Origin: Bacteroidetes bacterium CG23_combo_of_CG06-09_8_20_14_all_32_9
Lineage (GTDB): Bacteria > Bacteroidota > Bacteroidia > Bacteroidales > GWA2-32-17
Assembly (NCBI GenBank): GCA_002771395.1
Contig: PCSS01000368.1
Span: 1 to 6,447 of the forward strand
Direction: 5' to 3'
Length of the DNA stretch: 6,447 bases
Shown here piece by piece: positions 1 through 6,447 of this stretch (positions are counted from its first letter, which is position 1; every line of letters starts with the position of its first letter). Made by a program: the position numbers and the translations under genes. The notes under the pieces were generated by a model, which was not told the origin of the DNA, ran no database searches, and saw nothing but the letters and a program-made list of their open reading frames with translations.

Positions 1-184
1 TTCATTGTAAATTGAATATTTGACATTGTTCACTTTTCAATTTTTCTTCATTTGATGCTGAGTAGTCACAATTATTTTAAATCCCCTAAAAATATTGTTA
101 TTACTTGGCAGATGTCTTCTTTTTCCATTATTATGGGGTAAATAGTAACCAAAAAGAATAATCATTTCTTTCCCTAAAAAATAA
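1..184. other. AT-rich intergenic region upstream of porW
   Basis: No coding region can be supported here. Stops interrupt all three forward frames within the first 25 bases or so. The minus strand has only a short open stretch running off the left edge from an ATG near position 35, too short to call a divergent gene. The segment holds two copies of the 9-mer CCCTAAAAA (84-92 and 172-180), and a CCCC/GGGG pair (83-86, 135-138) that could form only a long-loop, weak hairpin. It presumably carries the leader and promoter of the porW operon. Confidence 0.5.
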
Positions 185-192
185 TAATTTTG
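185..192 (+). promoter_or_regulatory. Candidate Bacteroidota -7 promoter element
   Basis: TAATTTTG matches the Bacteroidota primary-sigma -7 consensus TAnnTTTG exactly. A good -33 TTG is not present at the usual distance; 161-167 reads ATCATTT, so the upstream half is weak. The element overlaps the first possible TTG start of porW. If it is a real promoter, transcription would begin a few bases downstream and translation would have to start at a later TTG (217 or 232). One such match is not very rare by chance in DNA this AT-rich, so the call is tentative. Confidence 0.35.
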
Positions 193-2940
193 CATAAACT
201 TACGTTTACAGTAAACTTGCTTTTTAGAAAATTGAAATACCGTAGTTTAACATATCTTTTATTTTTAATTGCTTTATTTGCAGTTTCGTGCTCAAGAACA
301 AAGAACACAACTATTTCGAGAGCATATCACAATCTTACTGCTCATTATAATGCCTATTTTAATGGCAGAGAAGCTTATAAACAGGGAATAAAAAAGGTTG
401 ATAATTCTATAAAAGACGATTTTACAACATTTATTCCTGTTTTCACGATAAGCAATGAGCAGGCAGCCAAATCGGCAGCAAGCGAAATGGAAACAGCATT
501 AAATAAGTCGGCTAAAGTTATTAAATTACATTCAATTACTGCACGTCCAAAGCACAAAAGCGGAAATGTCTCTAAAAGCAAAAAAAACTTTTACAATAAA
601 ACTGAATATTGTAACTGGATAGACGACAGTTGGATGCTCACAGGCAAAAGCAAATTTGTAAAGCACGATTGGTACGGAGCCGAAGAATCTTTTGAATACA
701 CTATTAAAGAATATTCTAACGAACCCATTAAGTACGATGCAAGTATATGGCTGGCAAGAACTTACAACGAAATGGGGAAATTCAACGATTCCCGTAATAT
801 TCTTGATAGAATTGAAGGCGAAAAAGAATTCCCAAAACGGCTGTTTAAAGACTTAACCTTATCTTATGCAGATTTATTTATAAAACAAAAAAAATATGAA
901 GACGCTATTCCAAAACTAAAAATTGCCATTACCGTTACTCACAAAAAGAAAGAAAAAGCTCGTTATTATTATATTCTTGCACAACTTTACCAGCATTTTC
1001 AGCAATACTTAAATTCTTCGCAGGCATACACTTCGGTTACCAGGAACAACCCATCTTATGAAATGATTTTTAATGCACAAATTAACCGCGCAACTTGTTT
1101 TAATTTAGGTTCGGGTAACGCCGACCAAATAAGAAAACAACTTTTTAAAATGCTTAAAGACGATAAAAATATTGAATACAAAGACCAGATTTATTATGCT
1201 ATAGCCAAATTATATCAAAAAGAAAATCAAATTGAACCGGCACTTCAAAATTATAAATTGTCGGCTAAATCAAGTGTAAATAATTCAATGCAAAAGGCAC
1301 TTTCGTTTCTTGCCTTAGCCGATATTTATTTTGATAAACAAAAATATATCCTTTCGCAAGCTTATTACGATTCTACAATGGCATTTCTTGATGCAAAATA
1401 TCCCGATTATGAAGCCGTTAATGCAAAATCGAAAAACCTTACCGAACTTGTAGAAAGTTTACTTACAATTCAGAACGAAGACAGTGTGCAACGCATTGCC
1501 GCTATGAGCGAAAAAGACCGTAACCGCATTATAGATGATATTATTCAGGAAGTTATAAAAGAAGAAGAACGCAAAAAGCAGGAAGAGCAACAGCAACAAA
1601 TAAACTCTGCACTTTTTCAGCAAAATCAACAAATGCAAAACATGGGAAACAATACAGGTGGAAAGTGGTATTTTTATAATCCTGCCACATTGAGTTTTGG
1701 TGCTTCGCAATTTAAGAAAAAATGGGGAAATCGCAAGCTGGAAGACGATTGGAGACGAAAAAATAAAGCCGTTACTGTTATAGCACAGGATGGTGAAAAC
1801 TCCGAAACAACCGATTCTACCACAACACCTGCTATTACTGACAATAAGCGCCGTGAATTTTATCTGCAACATCTGCCAATGAACGATTCACTGTTAAAAA
1901 TATCAAACCAAAAAATTGAAGATGCTTATTTTAATTCAGGTGAAGCGTATTTAAACAAACTTAAGAATTTACAAATGGCAATAGTACAGTTTGAAACATT
2001 AATTTCGCGTTTCCCCAATACCAAATATAAACTACTGTCGTACTACGATTTGTACAAGATGAATGTTGATTTAACAAACAACCAAAAATCTGAAAAGTAC
2101 AAAAATCTGATTTTGCAGGAATTTCCCGAAAGCAATTATGCGCATATACTTTCAAATCCAAACTATTTAAAAGAACTGGCAGAACAAAAAGACAAAGTGA
2201 ATCAGCTTTACGACGATGCATATCAGGAATTTACATACCGTAATTATTTTAAAGTATTTGGTTACTGCAAAGTTGCCGACTCACTTTATGCAAACAATCA
2301 TATAATTGCAAAATTTGAATTGCTTAAAGCCTTATCAACAGGCGGAACCGGCGATGTAACCGGCTTAAAAAACTCTTTATCCGACATTATTACCCACTAT
2401 CCGGGAACCGAAGAAAAAACTGCTGCCGAAAATATTCTTGCTTATGTTTCACAAGGCGATTATTCATATCTTACAAATATAACAAACAATCATACCGATA
2501 CAACAAATTTTACAACTAAAAATCAAGATACAGTTGAAGTTAAACACGAAACCGAAGATAATTTATATAAATTAGACGAAACCGATAAGCAATATTTTGT
2601 AATTCTGCTTGACAAAAATGCCGACATTTACCGTTTAAAATACAATCTTTTTGGTTACAACATTGACTATTTCAGCATATTTGATTTTGAAATTTCAACA
2701 GGAACGTGGAACGAACGTTATCAACTTATAAAAGTTCATCCTTTTAGTTCAAAAAATGAAGCTGTAAAATATTATAAATCTGCAAATAAACATAAAGATA
2801 TTGTGTTCAAAGCAATTGACGACCGCCAATATAAGTTCTTTGTAATTTCCGATAAAAATATCGAAATACTTCAGACTGATAAAGACTTATACAGATATCA
2901 GAAGTTTTTTAACAAAAAATATCTCGAAAAAGTTAAATGA
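190..2940 (+). CDS. porW: PorW/SprE-type TPR lipoprotein of the type IX secretion system
   Basis: This is a large cell-envelope lipoprotein needed for T9SS secretion and, in gliding relatives where it is called SprE, for motility. It is thought to connect the secretion machinery at the outer membrane. The N-terminus has a hydrophobic signal peptide ending in AVSC, with lipidation Cys34 when counted from the first TTG. A conserved block (about 44-62, SRAYHNLTAHYNAYFNGRE) follows, then TPR-like helical pairs (about 150-420), a charged and glutamine-rich coiled segment (about 440-490), and the family hallmark at about 490-524 (KWYFYNPATLSFG, then KKWGNRKLEDDWR). More TPR-like helices occupy about 578-790 and a small mixed domain about 800-916. 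No ATG is available: the stop at 175-177 is followed by TTG codons at 190, 217 and 232. A start at 232 gives a compact 20-residue signal peptide (MKYRSLTYLL...SC) and is the most natural choice; 190 is the longest. The stop overlaps the porX start. At 916 aa it is SprE-sized, longer than I recall for P. gingivalis PorW. Confidence 0.9.
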   Translation: MHKLTFTVNLLFRKLKYRSLTYLLFLIALFAVSCSRTKNTTISRAYHNLTAHYNAYFNGREAYKQGIKKVDNSIKDDFTTFIPVFTISNEQAAKSAASEMETALNKSAKVIKLHSITARPKHKSGNVSKSKKNFYNKTEYCNWIDDSWMLTGKSKFVKHDWYGAEESFEYTIKEYSNEPIKYDASIWLARTYNEMGKFNDSRNILDRIEGEKEFPKRLFKDLTLSYADLFIKQKKYEDAIPKLKIAITVTHKKKEKARYYYILAQLYQHFQQYLNSSQAYTSVTRNNPSYEMIFNAQINRATCFNLGSGNADQIRKQLFKMLKDDKNIEYKDQIYYAIAKLYQKENQIEPALQNYKLSAKSSVNNSMQKALSFLALADIYFDKQKYILSQAYYDSTMAFLDAKYPDYEAVNAKSKNLTELVESLLTIQNEDSVQRIAAMSEKDRNRIIDDIIQEVIKEEERKKQEEQQQQINSALFQQNQQMQNMGNNTGGKWYFYNPATLSFGASQFKKKWGNRKLEDDWRRKNKAVTVIAQDGENSETTDSTTTPAITDNKRREFYLQHLPMNDSLLKISNQKIEDAYFNSGEAYLNKLKNLQMAIVQFETLISRFPNTKYKLLSYYDLYKMNVDLTNNQKSEKYKNLILQEFPESNYAHILSNPNYLKELAEQKDKVNQLYDDAYQEFTYRNYFKVFGYCKVADSLYANNHIIAKFELLKALSTGGTGDVTGLKNSLSDIITHYPGTEEKTAAENILAYVSQGDYSYLTNITNNHTDTTNFTTKNQDTVEVKHETEDNLYKLDETDKQYFVILLDKNADIYRLKYNLFGYNIDYFSIFDFEISTGTWNERYQLIKVHPFSSKNEAVKYYKSANKHKDIVFKAIDDRQYKFFVISDKNIEILQTDKDLYRYQKFFNKKYLEKVK

Positions 2941-4508
2941 CAAATCAAACAATAAAAGCCCGATTACTTTGGACCGACGATGAAATGGATTTGCTGCGTC
3001 CATACATTATATTTCTTGAAGAAAAAGGATATTTGGTAGATACAACATACAATGGCGATGATGCTATTGCTTTAGTAAAAACCCAAAATTACGACTTAAT
3101 TCTGCTTGATGAAAATATGCCGGGACTTAGCGGAATACAGGTTTTAGACCAGATAAAAAAAATTAATCCTTTGGTGCCTGTAATAATGGTAACCAAAAGT
3201 GAAGAAGAAAACATTATGGAACAGGCTATTGGCTCAAAAATAGCTGATTATCTGATAAAACCTGTTAACCCAAATCAGGTTTTACTTGCCATAAAAAAGA
3301 ATATTGATAAAAAACGACTCATTACCGAAAAAACTTCACATTCTTATCAAATTCAATTTAACCGGCTTTCGCAGGAAATTTCTATGGCAAATAGTTTTGA
3401 AAATTGGAAACAGGTTTATAAAATTCTTACTTATTGGGAAATAGAATTGAATAAGAATAATGACCACACAATGGACGAGGTTATTAAAATGCAAAAAAAC
3501 GAAGCTAATACTGCATTTACCAAGTTTATAAAAAATAATTACCTGAAGTGGTTCAACCAAAAATCTCAGGATAAAACACCACTTATGTCGCCTGGAATTT
3601 TTAAACAAAAAATTTATCCGTTGCTTGATGAAGGAAAGCAGGTTTTTGTTATTCTTATTGATAATCTTCGACTTGACAGTTGGCGTGTTATTGAAGAAAA
3701 ACTTCATGATATTTTTAATGTTGTTGATGATGATATATTTTGCTCCATTTTGCCTACCAGCACCCAGTATTCACGCAATGCAATGTTTGCCGGATTAATG
3801 CCATCGGAAATTGATAAACATTTTCCCGATATTTGGCTTAATGATGATGAAGAGGGCGGAAAAAATATGTACGAGGAAGAATTGCTTAAACGTCAGCATT
3901 CACGATTAGGAAGAACGGAATCTCTTTTTTATTCTAAAATTCTTAACAATGTACAAGGAAAACATCTTGTAGAATCTTTTTCTGATATTCTTAAATTTCA
4001 AATAGGCGTTGTAGTTTTCAATTTTGTTGATATTCTATCGCATGCACGCACAGAAATGAATATGATTCGTGAACTTGCCGAAGACGAAGCAGCTTTTCGT
4101 TCACTGTTAATTTCATGGTTTGAACATAGTCCATTACTTGAATTTTTACAATTGCTTGCTCAGCACGATATTACAGTAGTTTTAACCACCGACCATGGCT
4201 CAATTAGGATTGATAAACCTATAAAAGTAATTGGCGACCGACAAACTTCTACAAACCTTCGTTACAAACAAGGAAAAAATTTGAATTATCCTGCCCGCGA
4301 AGTTTTTGAAATTACCGACCCGGCAAAAGCATATTTACCAAAGTCAACGTTAAGTTCAACCTATATTTTTGCCTGTAATAACGATTTTCTGGCATATCCA
4401 AATAATTATAACTATTACGTTAAATATTACCACAATACATTTCAGCATGGTGGTGTAAGTCTTGAAGAAATGTTGGTTCCTGTAGTAACTCTAAGTCCTA
4501 AAAAATGA
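2937..4508 (+). CDS. porX: PorX, T9SS response regulator with receiver and PglZ domains
   Basis: This cytoplasmic response regulator partners with the histidine kinase PorY and controls T9SS genes and function; in P. gingivalis it also contacts SigP and the motor protein PorL. Residues 7-121 form a complete receiver: acidic pair Asp14/Asp15, phospho-acceptor Asp58 in LLDENMPGLSG, Thr86 and Lys108-Pro109. A helical linker (about 125-215) leads to a PglZ domain of the alkaline phosphatase superfamily (about 220-520), a fold shown in PorX to bind zinc and cleave oligonucleotide phosphodiesters. Candidate metal ligands are all present: Asp242 (ILIDNLRLD), Thr274 or Thr276 (LPTSTQYSRN), Asp365 and His369 (FVDILSHARTE), Asp419-His420 (TTDHGS) and His504 (FQHGGVSLEEM). 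There is no DNA-binding domain. Length (523 aa) is typical and nothing is missing. The ATG lies inside the porW stop (ATGA) and the gene ends in another ATGA shared with tsaE, so translation is probably coupled on both sides. No Shine-Dalgarno is visible, as is usual in this phylum. Confidence 0.96.
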   Translation: MTNQTIKARLLWTDDEMDLLRPYIIFLEEKGYLVDTTYNGDDAIALVKTQNYDLILLDENMPGLSGIQVLDQIKKINPLVPVIMVTKSEEENIMEQAIGSKIADYLIKPVNPNQVLLAIKKNIDKKRLITEKTSHSYQIQFNRLSQEISMANSFENWKQVYKILTYWEIELNKNNDHTMDEVIKMQKNEANTAFTKFIKNNYLKWFNQKSQDKTPLMSPGIFKQKIYPLLDEGKQVFVILIDNLRLDSWRVIEEKLHDIFNVVDDDIFCSILPTSTQYSRNAMFAGLMPSEIDKHFPDIWLNDDEEGGKNMYEEELLKRQHSRLGRTESLFYSKILNNVQGKHLVESFSDILKFQIGVVVFNFVDILSHARTEMNMIRELAEDEAAFRSLLISWFEHSPLLEFLQLLAQHDITVVLTTDHGSIRIDKPIKVIGDRQTSTNLRYKQGKNLNYPAREVFEITDPAKAYLPKSTLSSTYIFACNNDFLAYPNNYNYYVKYYHNTFQHGGVSLEEMLVPVVTLSPKK

Positions 4509-4924
4509 ATTTGTTTCAAATAGATTCATTATCACAACTTTCGCAGGCTGCCAAATGGGTATTAAAAAAAGTCGGAAATCATAAAATAATAGCTTTTTAC
4601 GGCGAAATGGGAGCAGGAAAAACCACTTTGATAAAAGAAATTTGTAACTGTATTAATTGTTGCTCACATGTTACAAGTCCTTCATTCTCAATTGTAAATG
4701 AGTATATGATAAATTGCAATGAATCAGTTTTTCACTTCGATTTTTATCGCTTAACTAACATAAACGAAATTATTAACATAGGCTTTGAAGAATATCTGTA
4801 TAGTAATAATTATTGTCTTATTGAATGGCCCGAACTCGCTGAACCTTTATTACCGCCAGAAACACAAAAAATAAGAATAAATATTGATGAAAAACAGAAA
4901 CGTATATTAACTTTTTACGTATAA
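4505..4924 (+). CDS. tsaE: TsaE, ATPase of tRNA t6A37 synthesis
   Basis: TsaE (old name YjeE) is the cytoplasmic P-loop ATPase that binds the TsaB-TsaD heterodimer and powers turnover in forming N6-threonylcarbamoyladenosine at position 37 of ANN-decoding tRNAs. The 139-aa protein has the whole family signature: Walker A GEMGAGKTT (33-41), the TSPSFSIVNEY block (57-67), HFDFYR (77-82) and the IEWPE motif (106-110) with the conserved Glu107-Trp108. Length is normal for the family. The ATG overlaps the porX stop as ATGA, so it belongs to the porW-porX transcript. One oddity is a cysteine cluster (Cys47, 49, 52, 53) between Walker A and the TSPSF block, where relatives usually carry a plain helix end and loop. 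The link to secretion genes is probably shared expression rather than shared function. Confidence 0.96.
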   Translation: MNLFQIDSLSQLSQAAKWVLKKVGNHKIIAFYGEMGAGKTTLIKEICNCINCCSHVTSPSFSIVNEYMINCNESVFHFDFYRLTNINEIINIGFEEYLYSNNYCLIEWPELAEPLLPPETQKIRINIDEKQKRILTFYV

Positions 4925-4975
4925 AGAACGGAAAATAAAATGTAACTTTTTAATATTCAAAGGTAAATGTAATAT

Positions 4976-5003
4976 ATTGATTATTAAATAAATAATAATC
5001 AAT
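4976..5003 (+). terminator. Perfect 11-bp inverted repeat in the tsaE-ald gap (terminator or operator)
   Basis: ATTGATTATTA (4976-4986) and TAATAATCAAT (4993-5003) are exact reverse complements around a 6-base AATAAA loop. A run of six T (5011-5016) lies seven bases after the stem, so the element could end the porW-porX-tsaE transcript. The stem has only one G-C pair, which makes it a weak intrinsic terminator. A DNA palindrome bound by a regulator of the downstream gene is equally possible. Confidence 0.4.
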
Positions 5004-5061
5004 TAAAATATTTTTTACCCGCATGTTGAGAAAATACAATTATCTTTCTTTTTTCGGATTC

Positions 5062-5075
5062 TTAAATCTTAAATC
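5062..5075 (+). repeat. Tandem pair of TTAAATC just before the ald start
   Basis: Two back-to-back copies of TTAAATC (5062-5068 and 5069-5075) end five bases before the ATG at 5081. They lie in the expected leader, where no Shine-Dalgarno is seen. They could influence ribosome access or be chance in AT-rich sequence. No clear promoter was found in the gap: TATCTTTC (5041-5048) is one base from TAnnTTTG, but its nearest TTG (5026-5028) is only 12 bases upstream, too close. Confidence 0.3.
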
Positions 5076-5080
5076 AATTT

Positions 5081-6304
5081 ATGGTAACATCAAAATCAGA
5101 CACTAAAGGCGTACCGCTTACGAGCAGTAAATTATTACCTATGGAAGAAATGCTTGCAGTAAAAAATAAACAAAAGAAATTCACCATAGGCATTCCACTT
5201 GAAGAAGATCGCAATGAAAGCCGTGTTAGTCTTACTCCACTGACTGTTGAGTTACTTACAAATAATGGACATGAAGTAATAGTTCAATCAAATGCGGGAA
5301 AAGTAGCCAATTTTCTTGATAACAATTACAGCGAAGCAGGCGCACAAATTGTTAGTAATAAAGAAGAAGTTTATAAATGTGATATTTTACTTAAAATAGC
5401 ACCTCTTACCGATACCGAAATAGGACTTACAAAAGGCAATCAATTAATAATCTCATCATTAAATATTGCCACCCAAAATGCTGAGTATATCCGCAGACTA
5501 TTAAAAAAACATCTTACCTGTCTTGCCTTTGAATTTTTCAAAGACGAAAACGATTGTTATCCTGTAGTCCGTTCAATGAGCGAAATTGCCGGAAGCACTT
5601 CTATACTTACTGCTGCCGAACATCTTAGCAATGCGCATGGTGGCAAAGGTGAGATGCTTGGCGGAATTACAGGAGTTAATCCTTCGGAAGTGGTAATTAT
5701 TGGAGCCGGAACTGCCGGCGAATTTGCAGCACGCACAGCACTGGGTTTAGGTGCATTAGTTAAAATTTTTGACGCTTCGGCGTGGAAATTAAAGCGACTG
5801 CAAAACAATCTCAACCAGCATCTTTATACTTCGGTTTTACATCCTGTAGTGCTGGCAAACGCCTTAAAATCGGCTGATGTGCTTATTGGGGCGGTTCGTA
5901 TTATCGAAAAAAGTCCAAAATATTTTGTTACCGAAGAAATGGTTAAAATTATGAAAAAAGGCAGCGTAATAATTGATATTAGCATAGACCAGGGAGGATG
6001 TATTGAAACTTCGAGACTTACAACGCAAAGCAATCCTGTATTTGTAAAACATGGTATAGTTCATTATTGTGTTCCAAACATTGCTTCACGTGTTGCACGA
6101 ACAGCTTCGTATGCGCTAAGTAATATTTTTGCTCCTCTTCTTCTCGAAATTGGCAAAGCCGGTAGTATAAACAGACTTTCTAAAGAAAATGCCGGATTCA
6201 GGCATGGTATTTATATTTTTAATGGAATACTTACTAATCAATATATTGGCAATAGATTTAACATTCCATCGCAGGATATTAATTTACTGATGGGTGCATT
6301 TTAA
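5081..6304 (+). CDS. ald: Alanine dehydrogenase/PNT-family NAD-dependent protein, atypical active site
   Basis: Family enzymes interconvert L-alanine and pyruvate plus ammonia with NAD in the cytoplasm. The fold is clear throughout: the N-terminal substrate domain has NESRVSLTP (45-53), with Arg48 matching catalytic Arg15 of M. tuberculosis Ald, and MSEIAG (166-171). The Rossmann domain has GAGTAG (208-213) with Asp231 at the end of the next strand, suiting NAD rather than NADP. DISIDQGGC (299-307) supplies Asp303, matching catalytic Asp270, and HYCVPN...RTASYALSN follows (328-348). By alignment from memory, Lys75 falls on Ala107 or a gap (LLKIAP, 103-108) and His96 falls on Asn128 (SSLNIA), so two catalytic residues appear to be absent. 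I recall the same changes in other Bacteroidota copies. The protein has an N-terminal extension of about 33 residues (LLPMEEML at 18-25), which I also recall in relatives and which supports the first ATG; a stop at 5063-5065 bars longer starts. It is 407 aa against about 370 in classical Ald. Family membership is firm; alanine dehydrogenase activity is not. Confidence 0.85.
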   Translation: MVTSKSDTKGVPLTSSKLLPMEEMLAVKNKQKKFTIGIPLEEDRNESRVSLTPLTVELLTNNGHEVIVQSNAGKVANFLDNNYSEAGAQIVSNKEEVYKCDILLKIAPLTDTEIGLTKGNQLIISSLNIATQNAEYIRRLLKKHLTCLAFEFFKDENDCYPVVRSMSEIAGSTSILTAAEHLSNAHGGKGEMLGGITGVNPSEVVIIGAGTAGEFAARTALGLGALVKIFDASAWKLKRLQNNLNQHLYTSVLHPVVLANALKSADVLIGAVRIIEKSPKYFVTEEMVKIMKKGSVIIDISIDQGGCIETSRLTTQSNPVFVKHGIVHYCVPNIASRVARTASYALSNIFAPLLLEIGKAGSINRLSKENAGFRHGIYIFNGILTNQYIGNRFNIPSQDINLLMGAF

Positions 6305-6360
6305 CGTAAAAGCAGAAAGCAGTGGATTTCTATACTTGAAAAGGTTATTAATTGTCATTT

Positions 6361-6401
6361 ACCCCGTTAGATAATCACTTTATTATTATCTTAAGAGGGG
6401 T
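6361..6401 (+). terminator. Imperfect hairpin downstream of ald
   Basis: ACCCC (6361-6365) pairs with GGGGT (6397-6401) and AGATAAT (6369-6375) with ATTATCT (6385-6391), with two further A-T pairs (6367-6368 with 6393-6394), a one-base bulge, a small internal loop and a 9-base apical loop. The G-C base and position 57 bases after the ald stop suit a transcription terminator, though no T-run follows at once; the nearest is T5 at 6415-6419, after a second small hairpin. It may also be part of a repeated intergenic element. Confidence 0.5.
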
Positions 6402-6419
6402 TCTAAAAATTAGATTTTT
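6402..6419 (+). terminator. Small hairpin with T-run next to the ald terminator
   Basis: TCTAA (6402-6406) and TTAGA (6410-6414) are exact reverse complements around AAA, followed directly by TTTTT (6415-6419). An alternative pairing, AAAAAT (6405-6410) with ATTTTT (6414-6419), uses the same bases. The stem begins exactly where the preceding hairpin ends, so the two could stack. Alone it is too AT-rich to be a strong terminator. Confidence 0.4.
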
Positions 6420-6447
6420 CGAGGCGGACAAGATTTTAAAACCGTAG

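Noticed and set aside
1..35. Possible start of a divergent minus-strand gene running off the left edge
   Set aside because: Only about a dozen codons would be visible from an ATG near 35, with no recognisable residues, so it cannot be told from chance.
135..143. GGGGTAAAT here and its reverse complement ATTTACCCC at 6357-6365, flanking the whole cluster
   Set aside because: Only nine bases match, the neighbouring bases differ, and there is no transposase or target duplication, so mobile-element ends are not supported.
1459..1872. 137-aa open frame on the minus strand opposite porW
   Set aside because: It mirrors the Glu/Gln/Lys-rich coiled segment and WGNRKLEDDW block of porW; the predicted peptide is low complexity (runs of Leu and Phe) with no recognisable motif.
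3336..3707. 123-aa open frame on the minus strand opposite porX
   Set aside because: It lies fully inside the well-supported PorX linker and PglZ start, is Phe/Asn/Lys-rich and has no family features.
2937..4508. PglZ domain as part of a BREX phage-defence system
   Set aside because: The protein starts with a receiver domain and matches PorX along its full length; no other BREX genes are nearby.
5557..6064. Three overlapping minus-strand open frames opposite ald
   Set aside because: They are shadows of the Rossmann domain coding sequence, overlap each other and show no domain or start context.
6421..6447. Sequence resembling a tRNA anticodon arm (TTTTAAAA with flanking bases)
   Set aside because: The flanks do not pair as a 5-bp anticodon stem on either strand, and no T-arm or acceptor stem is visible.

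Overview
This is a low-GC stretch of a Bacteroidota chromosome, and all four genes are on the + strand. The phylum call rests on gene content. The first two genes are parts of the type IX secretion system (T9SS), which is confined to this phylum: a PorW/SprE-type TPR lipoprotein and the PorX response regulator. It is also consistent with starts that lack Shine-Dalgarno sequences and with a TAnnTTTG-type promoter element. A Bacteroidales-like or other uncultured lineage is plausible, but the order cannot be fixed from sequence alone.

Layout: about 185-190 bp of AT-rich DNA without a supportable gene, carrying one candidate promoter element; porW (190-2940, true start possibly 217 or 232); porX (2937-4508); tsaE (4505-4924); a 156-bp gap with a perfect 11-bp inverted repeat; an alanine-dehydrogenase-family gene (5081-6304); then a 143-bp non-coding tail with two adjacent hairpins that look like a terminator and may be one edge of a repeated element. 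porW/porX and porX/tsaE each share a four-base ATGA overlap, so these three genes are very probably one transcript with translational coupling.

How the genes relate: PorW is an outer-membrane-associated lipoprotein of the T9SS machine. PorX is a two-domain regulator (receiver plus PglZ/alkaline-phosphatase-like zinc domain) that answers to the sensor PorY and controls T9SS expression and function. TsaE is the ATPase that supports N6-threonylcarbamoyladenosine (t6A) formation on ANN-decoding tRNAs and has no obvious link to secretion. The last gene has the fold and NAD-binding signature of alanine dehydrogenase, but by motif alignment it lacks the equivalents of the lysine and histidine used in catalysis by characterised enzymes. 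This is the most interesting point in the window.

No CRISPR array, phage, insertion sequence, RNA gene or defence system is visible. Most of the window is conserved Bacteroidota biology; the less ordinary points are the gene arrangement, the atypical Ald-like protein, the uncertain porW start and the structured non-coding segments.
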